Assembly: GCF_004025325.1 (NCBI RefSeq)
Contig: NZ_RSFE01000009.1
Coordinates: 1 to 64,000 of the forward strand
Reading direction: 5' to 3'
Length of the DNA stretch: 64,000 nucleotides
Source: Pseudidiomarina gelatinasegens
GTDB taxonomy: Bacteria; Pseudomonadota; Gammaproteobacteria; Enterobacterales; Alteromonadaceae
Below are positions 26,638-37,493 of this stretch, piece after piece. The first letter of the stretch is position 1, and every line of letters starts with the position of its first letter. Under the pieces are notes generated by a model, which did not search any database, was not told the DNA's origin, and saw only the letters and a program-made list of their open reading frames with translations. The position numbers and the translations under genes are program-made.

Positions 26638-29600
26638 ATGAGCACCTCAATGCGATTTTCTCGCACCGCTAGTGCAATAGCCGTGGCCTTAGGCCTAGCT
26701 TCAGCATCAGCAGTTGCACAAGATACTTCGGCATCTATGCGTGGTTCTATCGTTGGCCCTACTGGTGAAGGCGCAGCGAATACTCGAGTCATCATAGAGC
26801 ACGTTCCTTCAGGCAGCCGTTTAGAAGTTACCACTGACGAAACTGGTAATTTCATTGCAAGTGGCTTGCGTGTAGGCGGCCCGTACCGAGTTACTCTTGA
26901 CTCTGACCTATACCGCGACACAACTTACAGCGAAGTTTTTCTGAAACTTGGCGAAACTTACCGCTTAACCGCTCAGCTTGAGCAATCAAACGTTGAGCGT
27001 ATCACTGTTACTGGCGCGGCGCTAAACCCAGCCAGCATGAACAGCGGTTCAACCAGCTCGTTCGGCGAAGACAATATTCGTAACATGCCGACCTTTAACC
27101 GCGACCTGAAAGACATTATTCGTCAAAACCCACTTGCAGTAAACTTGGCTGACGAAGATAGCTCTTTGACTGTTGCTGGTAGCAACCCGAAATACAACTC
27201 AATTACTGTTGACGGCATCGGCCAAAACGATGACTTCGGTTTGAATGGTAATGGTTATCCAACTCAGCGTTCACCTATTTCTGTGGCTGCTGTTGAACAG
27301 TTGTCAATTGACGTTGTGCCATTCTCTGCAAAAGACGGTGGTTTCAGTGGCGCTAAAATCAATGCTGTAACGAAGTCAGGTACCAACGAATTTGAAGGCG
27401 AAGTATTCTATGAATACACCAGCGATTCATTAACTGGTAACCCAGATGCTTCTCGTTATGAGCCAGATGCAGCAGCACCTGATTTAGACTTTTCTGAAAA
27501 AACGTGGGGCTTCGCGGTTGGCGGTCCAATTATCAAAGATAAATTATTCTTCTTTGTTAACTATGAAAAGTATGAAGAGCCAAAATCTGTAGAGCGCGGG
27601 CCAATTGGCGCAGCGGCTAACCAACAAGCTTCAGTAACACAAGATGAAGTTGACCAAATCACTCAAATCGCGCGTGATGTTTATGGCGTTGATGTGGGTA
27701 CTTGGAACGCAAACCCAGTGCAAGAAGACGAAAAAATTCTCGTTAAACTCGACTGGAACATCAATAACAATCACCGTGCTGCTTTTACTTATCAAACAGC
27801 TGAAAGCAACGCGACCAACAATAACGGCGGCAGCTCGAGCACTTTACCGTTGTCTTCACGTTGGTACGATAAGAGCGAAAAGCTTGACGCTATGGCGTTA
27901 CAAGTTTATTCAAACTGGACCAGCAACTTCTCAAGTGACATCAAATTATCACGCAAGAACGTTGAAACTGCGCAAGCACCTTTGCTTGGCTTAAACTTCG
28001 GTCAGGTTAACATCCGTACTGCAGACGGCACTGTGCAAATTGGTCCGGATCAATACCGTCACGCGAATGCCTTAGAGAACACCACAACTGAATTCCAGTT
28101 CAACGGTGAATACTTGACTGGCGACCACGCTATTGGTTTCGGTTACGAATATGAAGAAGTCGATATCTTCAACTTGTTCGTACCTGCTTCATTAGGTGTT
28201 TGGGATTTCGATACAATTGCTGACTTCGAAAACCAAGAAGCTGCATACTTTGCTTATCGCAATGCCTTCACGAACAACGCAAACGACGGTGCTGCTAGCT
28301 TAACGCCTGCAACTCACGCGTTCTATATTGAAGACACGTGGACGCCATCTTGGGACTTAGAAGTAAGCTTTGGCTTACGCTATGAGCGTCAGTCTGTTGA
28401 CGGTACACCACGTTACAACCAAAACTTCGAAGACCGTTACGGCTTCGCGAATACTGAAAACTTAGACGGTCGCGACATCTGGATGCCACGTGCTGGCTTC
28501 AAATATCAGCTTAACGACAACTATCGCTTACGCGGTGGCTTCGGTCGCTACGCTGGTGGTCGTCCAAATGTTTGGATTTCAAATGCCTACTCTGTTGACG
28601 GTGTAACTATTGTTGACGCACCATTCAGTGTTACAAGCAACTATCAGTCAGGCGTTGACATCACCACTATTCCACAAGAAGTGCGTGACAGCTTAACTGC
28701 TGGTGACGGTAACACCACACCTATCGACCCGAACTTCGAACTGCCAAACGAATGGCGTTACAGCCTTGGCTTGGATTACGAAGGTGATTTAGGCTTCTTA
28801 GGTGAAGACTGGTACGCAAGTGCAGAATATATCCGCACCCGTAAGCAAAACGATGTTCGCTGGGTTGATTTAGCCCGTCGTCCATTAACGGATGCTGATG
28901 GCAATGTGGTAACAACTTCTGATGGCGGTCGTATCATCTATGTTGTTGATGACCCATTAGATAACTTCACCCCAACTGAGCCAGGCGAATTCGGTGGTGT
29001 TGACCGTTATGACGTGATGTTAACCAACGGCTATGGTGGTAATAGTAATATTTACACCTTCTCGCTTGGTAAAGCGTTCGATAACGGTATCTCATTGAAC
29101 ACTTCATACACGCATCAAGACGTAAACGAAGCAGTTAATGGTGGTTCATCGCAAGCAGCGTCGAACTATCAATACGTAACCGCACTTGATCGTCAAAATC
29201 CGTTGCCTGCAACTGCTGGCTACGAAATTGAACATCGCTTCGTAATTACTGCGCAATACAGCACTGAGTTGTTTGCTGGTTACGAGTCGAAGTTTGCAAT
29301 GTTCTTTGAGCGTGTATCAGGTCGTCCATTTAGCTACGTAATGAGCTCATTCCGCGACTCAGACCTTGGTGACCAATCAGCGTTTAACCGTTCAAGCCAA
29401 TACTTAGCGTACATCCCAACGGGTCCAAACGATCCGAATGTTGTGTACGAAGGTGGCTTAACGTATGACGACTTAGCACAAATCATCGCTGATAAAGGCC
29501 TTGAGCAGTATGCTGGTGGTTATACGGGTCGTAACGAAGCACGTGGTCCATGGAACACCAACATCGACTTACGTTTCGAGCAAGAACTTCCAGGCTTCTG

Positions 29601-29853
29601 GGAAGGTCACAAAGGTGCCTTGTATCTTGACGTGAAAAACGTGGTTGCTCTATTCGATAAAGATTCAGCGCAACAACACGTGATTCCATTCGCAGATACG
29701 ACCCAAGGTATTGTTGACTTCGGTGGCTTGACTGATGAAGGTCAGTACATCTACGCACCAGTGTTTGGCGGCTTAGATGACTATGCACCAACGCGCTATC
29801 GTGCAGAAGCTTCAACGTGGCAAGTAAAAGTAGGTGTTCGTTACAACTTCTAA
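26638..29853 (+). CDS. Oar-like TonB-dependent outer-membrane receptor
   Basis: A 1071-residue outer-membrane protein. A signal peptide (about 1-28, ending SASAVAQ) is followed by a carboxypeptidase-regulatory-like beta domain (about 30-115). Then come a plug with FNRDLKDIIRQNP and ITVDGIGQNDDFG, and a large barrel ending in the outer-membrane aromatic terminus RYNF. This is the Oar family layout rather than the classic siderophore receptor. The substrate is not known. AGGA precedes the ATG. It sits divergent from the phosphatase-fold lipoprotein beside the Pho block, which hints at a phosphorus-linked substrate; that is inference. Confidence 0.93.
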   Translation: MSTSMRFSRTASAIAVALGLASASAVAQDTSASMRGSIVGPTGEGAANTRVIIEHVPSGSRLEVTTDETGNFIASGLRVGGPYRVTLDSDLYRDTTYSEVFLKLGETYRLTAQLEQSNVERITVTGAALNPASMNSGSTSSFGEDNIRNMPTFNRDLKDIIRQNPLAVNLADEDSSLTVAGSNPKYNSITVDGIGQNDDFGLNGNGYPTQRSPISVAAVEQLSIDVVPFSAKDGGFSGAKINAVTKSGTNEFEGEVFYEYTSDSLTGNPDASRYEPDAAAPDLDFSEKTWGFAVGGPIIKDKLFFFVNYEKYEEPKSVERGPIGAAANQQASVTQDEVDQITQIARDVYGVDVGTWNANPVQEDEKILVKLDWNINNNHRAAFTYQTAESNATNNNGGSSSTLPLSSRWYDKSEKLDAMALQVYSNWTSNFSSDIKLSRKNVETAQAPLLGLNFGQVNIRTADGTVQIGPDQYRHANALENTTTEFQFNGEYLTGDHAIGFGYEYEEVDIFNLFVPASLGVWDFDTIADFENQEAAYFAYRNAFTNNANDGAASLTPATHAFYIEDTWTPSWDLEVSFGLRYERQSVDGTPRYNQNFEDRYGFANTENLDGRDIWMPRAGFKYQLNDNYRLRGGFGRYAGGRPNVWISNAYSVDGVTIVDAPFSVTSNYQSGVDITTIPQEVRDSLTAGDGNTTPIDPNFELPNEWRYSLGLDYEGDLGFLGEDWYASAEYIRTRKQNDVRWVDLARRPLTDADGNVVTTSDGGRIIYVVDDPLDNFTPTEPGEFGGVDRYDVMLTNGYGGNSNIYTFSLGKAFDNGISLNTSYTHQDVNEAVNGGSSQAASNYQYVTALDRQNPLPATAGYEIEHRFVITAQYSTELFAGYESKFAMFFERVSGRPFSYVMSSFRDSDLGDQSAFNRSSQYLAYIPTGPNDPNVVYEGGLTYDDLAQIIADKGLEQYAGGYTGRNEARGPWNTNIDLRFEQELPGFWEGHKGALYLDVKNVVALFDKDSAQQHVIPFADTTQGIVDFGGLTDEGQYIYAPVFGGLDDYAPTRYRAEASTWQVKVGVRYNF

Positions 29854-29878
29854 TTGTTAGAAGTTACTCGAAAACATC

Positions 29879-29909
29879 AAAGCCCTCGCATATGCGGGGG
29901 CTTTTTTTT
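29879..29909 (+). terminator. Terminator of the Oar-like receptor gene
   Basis: AAAGCCCTCGCAT (29879-29891) pairs with ATGCGGGGGCTTT (29892-29904) with one G-T wobble, followed by further T residues. The innermost bases form the loop. Confidence 0.88.
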
Positions 29910-29946
29910 ATCATAGCCAATAACCTAACTAAAACTGAATCAAACT

Positions 29947-30393
29947 ATGCACCACGAAGATTTTATGCGCCGCGCGCTAGAGCTTGCTCAAACCGCCGAG
30001 GAATATGGCGAAGTGCCCGTTGGCGCAGTGCTTGTGCTGAATAATGAAATTATCGGTGAAGGCTTTAATCAAGTCATCACCCTGAATGACCCGTCTGCGC
30101 ACGCGGAAGCTCTGGCAATTAGAGCAGCGGGACAAGCATTAGGTAACTATCGACTCGTCGACACCACCTTGTACGTTACGCTAGAACCTTGTGCTATGTG
30201 TGCAGGTTTAATCACCCATGCGCGCATAAAGACGCTGGTTTATGGTGCAACAGATCCTCGCACCGGTGCAGCAGGTACTGCCATTGAAGTGCTAAATCAT
30301 AGCTCTATGAATCATAAGGTGGAGATTATTGGCGGTGTTCTTGCGGAAGAGTGCGGCGACATTTTGCGAAACTTCTTCCGTAAACGGCGATAA
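29947..30393 (+). CDS. tadA: tRNA-specific adenosine deaminase
   Basis: A 148-residue zinc deaminase that converts adenosine 34 of tRNA-Arg(ACG) to inosine. The zinc site and general base are intact: His52 and Glu54 in HAEA, Cys82 and Cys85 in PCAMC. The C-terminal basic tail FFRKRR is usual. No strong ribosome-binding site precedes the ATG. It is flanked by terminators and so is probably monocistronic; convergent with purL. Confidence 0.96.
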   Translation: MHHEDFMRRALELAQTAEEYGEVPVGAVLVLNNEIIGEGFNQVITLNDPSAHAEALAIRAAGQALGNYRLVDTTLYVTLEPCAMCAGLITHARIKTLVYGATDPRTGAAGTAIEVLNHSSMNHKVEIIGGVLAEECGDILRNFFRKRR

Positions 30394-30402
30394 ACAGGCA
30401 TA

Positions 30403-30436
30403 AAAAACCCGACGGAGATATCTGCGTCGGGTTTTT
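30403..30436. terminator. Bidirectional terminator between tadA and purL
   Basis: Perfect 12-bp stem AAAAACCCGACG (30403-30414) with CGTCGGGTTTTT (30425-30436) around a 10-nt loop, between convergent genes. Confidence 0.9.
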
Positions 30437-30458
30437 GTTTTAAACGTGCTGTTTCTAT

Positions 30459-33400
30459 TTAACCAAGATAAACACGTGCGTTGCGGAACATGCGCATCCA
30501 CGGGCTATCTTCGCCCCACTCATCTGGATGCCAGCTATTCGCCACAGTACGGAATACCCGCTCAGGGTGCGGCATCATAATAGATACGCGGCCATCCTGT
30601 GTGGTTAAGCCGGTGATACCTTCTGGCGAGCCATTCGGGTTCGCCGGGTAGGCACTCGCAACATCACCACGGTTGTTAATATACCGCATGGTCACCAGCC
30701 CTTCGTTATTCACGGTAGCAAGGTTACTGCCTTTAAACTCAGCGCGGCCTTCACCGTGTGATACCGCGATTGGCATGCGTGAACCGGCCATACCTTCAAA
30801 GAACAGTGAATTACTTTTCTGAACTTCAACCAAGCTAAAGCGCGCTTCAAAACGCTCAGAACGGTTCGTCACAAAGTGTGGCCATGCTTCTGCACCTGGA
30901 ATCAGTTCTTTCAGGTTCGACAACATCTGGCAGCCGTTACACACGCCTAATGCAAAGGTTTTGTTGCGCTCAAAGAAAGCAGCGAACTCATCGCGTGCGC
31001 GGCTGTTGAACAGAATCGATTTTGCCCAACCTTCACCAGCGCCAAGTACGTCACCGTAAGAGAAACCGCCACAAGCGACCAAGCCATTAAATTTCTCAAG
31101 GCTAACGCGGCCACTTAAGATGTCACTCATGTGCACATCAATTGCGGCAAAGCCGGCGCGGTCAAACGCTGCTGCCATTTCAATGTGCGAGTTAACACCT
31201 TGCTCGCGCAAAACGGCAACTATAGGATCACGTCCTGTATTGATATATGGCGCAGCAACGTCTTCACTGACATCAAAGCTTAAGTCGGCAAATAGGCCTG
31301 GATCATTGAGGTTTTGTTTCGCCTCGAATTCTTCATCAGCGCACTCAGGGTTGTCGCGTAACCGCTGCATTTGGTGCGTAGTTTCTGCCCAAATCGCACG
31401 ATAATGGCTGCGCAAATGCGAAAGTACTTCTTCGCCATTTCGGTTAAAGCGCACCACGTCTTCACGAACCGGACGCCCGATAACGTGTACGCAATCTTCC
31501 AACCCATGTTCGGCATAAACTGCCAGCACATCGTCCAATTGCTCAACGCTTACTTGCACCACAGCACCGAGTTCTTCGCTAAATAATGCGGCTAAGTCAT
31601 CGTCTCCGAGTGTATCCAATGCAACTTCAACACCGCAGTGACCGGCAAAGGCCATTTCTGCTACTGCCGCAAATAGTCCGCCGTCAGAACGATCGTGATA
31701 AGCCATAAGTTTCTTATCATGAACTAATTGCTGGGTTGCATTGAAGAAGCCTTTCAAAACTTCAGCGTTATCAACATCAGGGGTCATATCGCCCAGTTGA
31801 CGGTACACCTGTGCCAACGCCGACCCGCCCAGGCGGTTCTTCCCGCTGCCAAGGTCAATCAGCAACAGTTTGCTGTCACCCTTGTCCATACGTAGCTGTG
31901 GCGTTACCGTGCGGCGCACGTCGCGCACGCGGCCGAATGCGGTGATCACCAGGCTTAGCGGCGCAGTAACAGCTTTTTTGCCCTGCTCGTCTTGCCACTG
32001 GGTTTTCATCGACATTGAGTCTTTACCAACTGGAATAGTAATTCCAAGCGCTGGACATAGCTCTTCGCCAACGGCTTTTACTGCTTCGTATAAGCCGGCA
32101 TCTTCACCTGGGTGACCCGCTGCGGCCATCCAGTTTGCAGATAATTTGACGTTTTTAAGGTCGCCAATATCAGCAGCTGCAATGTTAGTCAGTGACTCAC
32201 CCACGGCCATCCGCGCGGATGCTGCGTAATTTAACAGCGCCAGTGGCGTGCGTTCACCCATGGCCATTGCTTCGCCAGCGTAGGTATCGTAGCTGGCTGC
32301 TGTCACGGCTACATCGGCTACTGGAATTTGCCACGGGCCGACCATTTGATCGCGCGCAACAAGACCTGTCACGGTGCGGTCACCAATGGTAATTAAGAAT
32401 GTTTTCTCAGCAATTGCGGGCAGTCGTAATAAACGTTTTGCCGCTTCATTAATCTTAATGCCTTCGCGAGCAAGTGCTTCACCGCTGACTTGTTGTGACT
32501 TCACGTCACGATGCATTTTCGGCGGCTTGCCGAGTAGTACATTCAGCGGCAAATCAATCGGCTTGTTCTCAAAATGCGCATCGGTAAGGCTGAGGTGCTC
32601 AGCTTCGGTAGCTTCACCAATAACCGCAAATGGCGCACGTTCGCGCGCGCAGATGTCTTCAAATACGCTCATTCGCTCTGGCGCAATTGCCATCACATAA
32701 CGTTCTTGCGACTCGTTACACCAAATTTCCAGCGGCGACATGGCTGGTTCGTCGTTGGGGATTTTCCGCAGGTCGAATTTACCACCGCGACCACCGTCGC
32801 TCACCAGCTCAGGCATTGCGTTCGATAAACCACCAGCGCCAACATCGTGAATAAATACTATCGGGTTTTTATCGCCCATCTGCCAGCAGCGGTCGATCAC
32901 TTCCTGGCAACGACGTTCCATTTCTGGGTTGTCACGTTGTACCGATGCGAAATCAAGATCTTCAGTGGAGGTACCCGAAGTCATTGATGAGGCAGCACTG
33001 CCACCTAAACCAATGTTCATAGCTGGCCCGCCAAGCACAACCAACTTTGCACCGACCGGAATCTCGCCTTTTTCGACGTGCTGCTCACGAATATTACCCA
33101 GGCCACCAGCAATCATAATTGGCTTATGGTAACCGCGAATTTCTTCGCCATTGTGGCTGGTAACTTTTTCTTCATAGGTACGGAAGTAACCCGTTAATGC
33201 AGGGCGACCAAACTCATTATTAAATGCTGCGCCGCCTAATGGGCCTTCGAGCATAATATCGAGCGCAGTCACAATACGATCAGGCTTACCAAAGTCTTCT
33301 TCCCACGGCTGTTCAAAGCCCGGAATACGCAAGTTAGAAACGCTAAAACCAACCAAGCCGGCTTTTGGTTTAGAACCACGACCGGTGGCGCCTTCGTCAC

Positions 33401-34355
33401 GAATTTCGCCACCTGAACCGGTCGCCGCACCAGGGTATGGTGAAATGGCTGTTGGGTGATTGTGCGTTTCTACCTTCATTAAAATGTGAATCGGCTCATG
33501 GAAATAGCTGTATTCGCCTGCAGCATTTGAACCGGTCGGGTACGGATAAAAACGACCCGCTTCTGAACCGACCATAACTGCGGCATTGTCTTTGTAAGCC
33601 GAAAGCACGTTGTCAGGAGTAATCTCGTACGTGTTTTTAATCATTTTGAACAACGATTTCAGTTGTTCCTTTCCGTCTATGGTCCAATCGGCATTGAAAA
33701 TCTTATGGCGGCAATGCTCTGAGTTCGCTTGCGCAAACATATAGAGTTCAATGTCGTTCGGATTACGCTTTAATGCGCTGAAGTTTTCAAATAAGTAATC
33801 AATTTCATCGTCTGCTAATGCCAGCCCCATAACCACGTTGGCTTGTTGCAGCGCATCGCGGCCACCTTGCAATATATCGATACTTTGCAGCGGCGCTGGC
33901 TCAGCTTCGGTAAATAGCACCGCAGCTTCATCAAGGCTCTCGAGTACCATTTCTGTCATGCGGTCATGAACCAAAGCGGCGGCTTGTTGCAATTCCGCTG
34001 TGGTTAGGTCGCCAGAGAGGTAATAGGCTATGCCACGTTCAATTCGATGGATTTGGGTTAGGCCACAATTATGAGCGATGTCAGTAGCTTTAGACGACCA
34101 TGGAGAGATTGTTCCTTGGCGAGGAACGACAACAAGCAACTGCCCTTCCGGAATATGAGAAGCCAGTGCAGGACCATAAGTGAGTAGCTTCGCTAATACC
34201 GCATTTGAGTCATCATCAAGCTTTTGCTCAACATCAACAAAATGCATGTACTCGGCGTATACTTCAGCGACAGGTAGACCGGCACTTTGCAAACGTTGCA
34301 ATAACTTTTCAGTTCGAAAATCAGACAAAGCGGGGGCACCGCGTACTATTTCCAC
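30459..34355 (-). CDS. purL: Phosphoribosylformylglycinamidine synthase
   Basis: About 1298 residues, the large single-chain FGAM synthase: an N-terminal domain, two synthase halves and a C-terminal glutaminase with nucleophile Cys in [10 protein letters not shown] and catalytic HPER. It makes FGAM from FGAR, glutamine and ATP in purine synthesis. An ATG at 34361 is open, but the GGAGA before it leaves only 1-2 bp. The same GGAGA is 7 bp from GTG at 34355, which also matches the E. coli start MEILRG, so 34355 is chosen. It lies 28 bp after a 40-codon ORF at the end of the guaB-guaA-mltF run. Confidence 0.96.
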   Translation of the reverse strand: MEIVRGAPALSDFRTEKLLQRLQSAGLPVAEVYAEYMHFVDVEQKLDDDSNAVLAKLLTYGPALASHIPEGQLLVVVPRQGTISPWSSKATDIAHNCGLTQIHRIERGIAYYLSGDLTTAELQQAAALVHDRMTEMVLESLDEAAVLFTEAEPAPLQSIDILQGGRDALQQANVVMGLALADDEIDYLFENFSALKRNPNDIELYMFAQANSEHCRHKIFNADWTIDGKEQLKSLFKMIKNTYEITPDNVLSAYKDNAAVMVGSEAGRFYPYPTGSNAAGEYSYFHEPIHILMKVETHNHPTAISPYPGAATGSGGEIRDEGATGRGSKPKAGLVGFSVSNLRIPGFEQPWEEDFGKPDRIVTALDIMLEGPLGGAAFNNEFGRPALTGYFRTYEEKVTSHNGEEIRGYHKPIMIAGGLGNIREQHVEKGEIPVGAKLVVLGGPAMNIGLGGSAASSMTSGTSTEDLDFASVQRDNPEMERRCQEVIDRCWQMGDKNPIVFIHDVGAGGLSNAMPELVSDGGRGGKFDLRKIPNDEPAMSPLEIWCNESQERYVMAIAPERMSVFEDICARERAPFAVIGEATEAEHLSLTDAHFENKPIDLPLNVLLGKPPKMHRDVKSQQVSGEALAREGIKINEAAKRLLRLPAIAEKTFLITIGDRTVTGLVARDQMVGPWQIPVADVAVTAASYDTYAGEAMAMGERTPLALLNYAASARMAVGESLTNIAAADIGDLKNVKLSANWMAAAGHPGEDAGLYEAVKAVGEELCPALGITIPVGKDSMSMKTQWQDEQGKKAVTAPLSLVITAFGRVRDVRRTVTPQLRMDKGDSKLLLIDLGSGKNRLGGSALAQVYRQLGDMTPDVDNAEVLKGFFNATQQLVHDKKLMAYHDRSDGGLFAAVAEMAFAGHCGVEVALDTLGDDDLAALFSEELGAVVQVSVEQLDDVLAVYAEHGLEDCVHVIGRPVREDVVRFNRNGEEVLSHLRSHYRAIWAETTHQMQRLRDNPECADEEFEAKQNLNDPGLFADLSFDVSEDVAAPYINTGRDPIVAVLREQGVNSHIEMAAAFDRAGFAAIDVHMSDILSGRVSLEKFNGLVACGGFSYGDVLGAGEGWAKSILFNSRARDEFAAFFERNKTFALGVCNGCQMLSNLKELIPGAEAWPHFVTNRSERFEARFSLVEVQKSNSLFFEGMAGSRMPIAVSHGEGRAEFKGSNLATVNNEGLVTMRYINNRGDVASAYPANPNGSPEGITGLTTQDGRVSIMMPHPERVFRTVANSWHPDEWGEDSPWMRMFRNARVYLG

Positions 34356-34383
34356 AGACATGTCTCCAAAAATTATGGGGAAA

Positions 34384-34506
34384 TTATTCTTGTTTCTCAG
34401 TTAATCGAAACCATTTCTGCCGACGCTCGGTCTGCAAATGGCGTTGCTTTCGCAACCAAGCGCGGCGGCGCTCGGGTGATACTAATCGGCGGTTCTTATT
34501 GCGCAT
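34384..34506 (-). CDS. Small very basic protein between mltF and purL
   Basis: A 40-codon frame whose ATG (34506-34504) overlaps the mltF stop as TAATG, the usual sign of translational coupling. It ends 28 bp before the purL start. The product is strongly basic: Arg makes up about a quarter of it and Lys adds more, with runs such as [12 protein letters not shown] and TERRQKWFR. No family is recognised. It may be a real small protein of nucleic-acid-binding character, or a chance frame. Coupling and composition favour a real gene, moderately. Confidence 0.5.
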   Translation of the reverse strand: MRNKNRRLVSPERRRAWLRKQRHLQTERRQKWFRLTEKQE

Positions 34507-35909
34507 TATTTCACTCCATCACCACTTCCCTCAGGGATAGTGATTTCCATAGATTTAGCTGGAATGCGTCCGCGCTCGTCCAACCAAACCAACGTGTCGA
34601 AATAGCGACGTATGTTCCCTACGTATCGCACCGGTTCATCACCACGCGCAAACCCAAATCGGGTTTGTCGATAAAATTTCTTTTGACGTAATAAAGGTAG
34701 TCGTTTTCGCACATCTATCCAACGATCGGCGTCACCACCTTGTTGCTGGGTTAGAATACGTGCGTCTTCTAAATGCCCGTAGCCAATATTGTAAGCAGCT
34801 AAGGCAAACCAAATTCGATCAGGCTCAGGTATTCTGGCTGGAATTCGTTCCAACATGCGTTCAAAGTAACGCGCCCCGCCTTCAATGCTTTGTTCGGGAT
34901 TCAATCGGCTGGTAACCCCCATTGCTTTTGCGGTGGGCAGGGTTAACATCATCATACCGCGCACACCGGTTGGCGATAACGCGCGCGGATTCCAGAGACT
35001 TTCTTGATAGCTTATTGCAGCTAATAAGCGCCAATCGAGTGCGCCAGCATATTTTTCGAACGAATCACGGTATTTCGGCAACACGGTTTGTACTGCATTG
35101 ATAAATAAACTGGTATCAACGTAGTTAAAACTCGATACATGGCCATAATGCTGATCAAGCAACTGGGACAGTTGCCCTGAATGGCGCAAATTACCAAAGA
35201 AGTCGATCACTTCAGAATACAAAGAAGAATCGACTTGTTGGTTCACCAGCCAAGCAATGTCGACGTTATCACGCACGGTGAACGCAACACTTAAATCGGG
35301 GTAATAGCGCCGTTGAATGTCGAGCGTGTTGCTATCGGCGATGGTGTAGGCAATATCACCTTCAACAACCTGACGTAACAGCTCACTGGCATCGTGGTCG
35401 TCCGTTGTACGCCACTGTAAGTCTGGGTAGTCCGGGGCGACGCTTTCCAACCAGTCCTGATGGCTGGAACCTTCCACCACCACCAGTTCGGCATCCAGTT
35501 CTTCTAAACTGCGAGGCCGGTTGCGCGAACCTTGACGAAATACAATGCGCTGGGCCACTTCCATGTAGGGCGGGCCAAAACGAAATCGTTCGGCGCGTTT
35601 AGCCGTTCGGTCAAGTCCGGCAGCCAATAAATCAACCTCACCTGAGTCGAGCAGGTTCAGTAAATTTTTGACGTTGTAGCGCGACACCATTTCGAGTTCA
35701 ACGCCTAACTCGTCGGCAAAGTTCTGGGCCAGTATAAATTCAATACCGGCCTGCCCTTCGGCGTCGAGATAATAGCTGGTTGGCCCCAGCAGGGTACCAA
35801 CGCGCAGCACCCCACGTGCTTTTATAGCGTCGAGCTGGCTGGGCTGTGGCTCAGGTGCACACCCAAGCAACAACCCGACAAGCAATAAGCTAGCCAGCCA
35901 ACGAAGCAC
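34506..35909 (-). CDS. mltF: Membrane-bound lytic murein transglycosylase F
   Basis: A 467-residue lipoprotein with lipobox LLLGC (Cys17). It has a solute-binding-like N-terminal domain (about 25-260: GVLRVGT, AAGLDRTAKR) and a C-terminal lytic transglycosylase domain with catalytic Glu in ISYQESLWNP and the block SPTGVRGMMMLT. It cleaves peptidoglycan to 1,6-anhydro products at the outer membrane. Start is GTG at 35909, 3 bp after the guaA stop, so it is co-transcribed with guaBA here, unlike E. coli, where it is divergent from purL. Confidence 0.95.
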   Translation of the reverse strand: MLRWLASLLLVGLLLGCAPEPQPSQLDAIKARGVLRVGTLLGPTSYYLDAEGQAGIEFILAQNFADELGVELEMVSRYNVKNLLNLLDSGEVDLLAAGLDRTAKRAERFRFGPPYMEVAQRIVFRQGSRNRPRSLEELDAELVVVEGSSHQDWLESVAPDYPDLQWRTTDDHDASELLRQVVEGDIAYTIADSNTLDIQRRYYPDLSVAFTVRDNVDIAWLVNQQVDSSLYSEVIDFFGNLRHSGQLSQLLDQHYGHVSSFNYVDTSLFINAVQTVLPKYRDSFEKYAGALDWRLLAAISYQESLWNPRALSPTGVRGMMMLTLPTAKAMGVTSRLNPEQSIEGGARYFERMLERIPARIPEPDRIWFALAAYNIGYGHLEDARILTQQQGGDADRWIDVRKRLPLLRQKKFYRQTRFGFARGDEPVRYVGNIRRYFDTLVWLDERGRIPAKSMEITIPEGSGDGVK

Positions 35910-35912
35910 GCG

Positions 35913-37487
35913 CTATTCCCACTCTATCGTTGCAGGTGGTTTACCGGATATATCGTAAACCACGCGCGAAATACCATCGATTTCATTAATGATGCGGTTC
36001 GACACTTTTTCGAGTAACTCATAAGGTAAATGAGCCCAACGCGCGGTCATGAAATCTATGGTTTCTACTGCACGTAACGCGATAACCCAATCGTATTTAC
36101 GGGCATCACCCATTACACCAACCGAACGAACCGGTAGGAACACCGCGAACGCCTGATTCACATCGTGGTAAATGCCAGCATTACGCAGTTCAGTGATGAA
36201 GATATGATCGGCGCGGCGCAGCAGGTCGCAATATTCTTTCTTAACTTCGGCCAGCACCCGAACACCTAAGCCTGGGCCAGGGAACGGATGGCGATATAGC
36301 ATTTCGTACGGTAGACCAAGTTCTAAGCCAATTTTGCGTACTTCGTCTTTAAACAGTTCGCGCAACGGCTCAACCAGCTTAAGTTTCATGTCTGCTGGCA
36401 GGCCACCAACATTGTGGTGCGACTTAATCACATGTGCTTTGCCAGTTTTAGACCCGGCAGATTCAATTACATCCGGATAAATGGTGCCTTGGGCTAAAAA
36501 TGAAACATCTTTAATGCGGCTTGCTTGTTCGTCAAAGATATCAATAAATACGCCGCCGATAATCTTACGTTTTGCTTCTGGGTCCTGCTCGCCAGCAAGC
36601 GCATCAAGAAAACGATCCTCGGCATCAACGTGTACTATGTTTAATCCGTAATGGTCACCAAACATTTCCATTACTTGCTCAGCTTCTTGCCAACGCAACA
36701 AGCCATTGTCGACAAATACGCACGTTAGCTGATCACCAATTGCGCGATGCAATAACATTGCGGTTACTGAGCTATCAACGCCGCCGGATAAACCAAGCAC
36801 GACCTTTTCGCTGCCAACTTGTTCGCGAATTCGCGCCACTGCATCATCAATAATGTGTGCGGGTGTCCAATTGCGTTCGCATTCACATATTTCAACCACG
36901 AAGTGCTCAAGCATACGCATGCCTTGACGGGTATGCGTTACTTCTGGGTGGAACTGCACGCCATAAAAATCACGCTTATCATCAGCCATTGCTGCAATTG
37001 GGCAGGTTGGCGTTTGTGCAACAATGTCAAAACCTTCAGGTGCTTCAATGACTTTATCGCCATGGCTCATCCAAACGTCAAGTTGCGGATTGCCGTTTTC
37101 GTGCACGCTGTCTTCAATGTGGTGGAACAACGGGCATGGCGCAGTGCGCTCAACCTGTGCATAACCAAACTCACGCTCTAGCGAACCTTGAACTTTACCG
37201 CCAAGTTGCGCGGCCATGGTTTGCATGCCGTAACAAATACCAAATACTGGTACGCCCGCCTCAAATACATACTGCGGTGCGCGCGGTGAATTTTCCGCGG
37301 TAACAGATTCCGGACCGCCCGACAAAATAATGCCATTTGGGTTGAAGTTTTTGATGTCTTCGTCACTAACATCCCACGCCCACAATTCACAATAAACGCC
37401 CAATTCGCGAACGCGGCGTGCTATCAGCTGAGTGTATTGCGAACCGAAGTCTAAAATTAAAATTCGATGTGCATGAATATCTTGCAT
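35913..37487 (-). CDS. guaA: GMP synthase (glutamine-hydrolysing)
   Basis: A 524-residue enzyme making GMP from XMP. The N-terminal class I glutaminase has nucleophile Cys85 in FGICYGMQ and the later QFHPEVTH. The ATP pyrophosphatase P-loop is [11 protein letters not shown] near residue 235, and the dimerisation domain ends in PPATIEWE. It lies 6 bp after guaB. Confidence 0.98.
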   Translation of the reverse strand: MQDIHAHRILILDFGSQYTQLIARRVRELGVYCELWAWDVSDEDIKNFNPNGIILSGGPESVTAENSPRAPQYVFEAGVPVFGICYGMQTMAAQLGGKVQGSLEREFGYAQVERTAPCPLFHHIEDSVHENGNPQLDVWMSHGDKVIEAPEGFDIVAQTPTCPIAAMADDKRDFYGVQFHPEVTHTRQGMRMLEHFVVEICECERNWTPAHIIDDAVARIREQVGSEKVVLGLSGGVDSSVTAMLLHRAIGDQLTCVFVDNGLLRWQEAEQVMEMFGDHYGLNIVHVDAEDRFLDALAGEQDPEAKRKIIGGVFIDIFDEQASRIKDVSFLAQGTIYPDVIESAGSKTGKAHVIKSHHNVGGLPADMKLKLVEPLRELFKDEVRKIGLELGLPYEMLYRHPFPGPGLGVRVLAEVKKEYCDLLRRADHIFITELRNAGIYHDVNQAFAVFLPVRSVGVMGDARKYDWVIALRAVETIDFMTARWAHLPYELLEKVSNRIINEIDGISRVVYDISGKPPATIEWE

Positions 37488-37493
37488 GATTAC

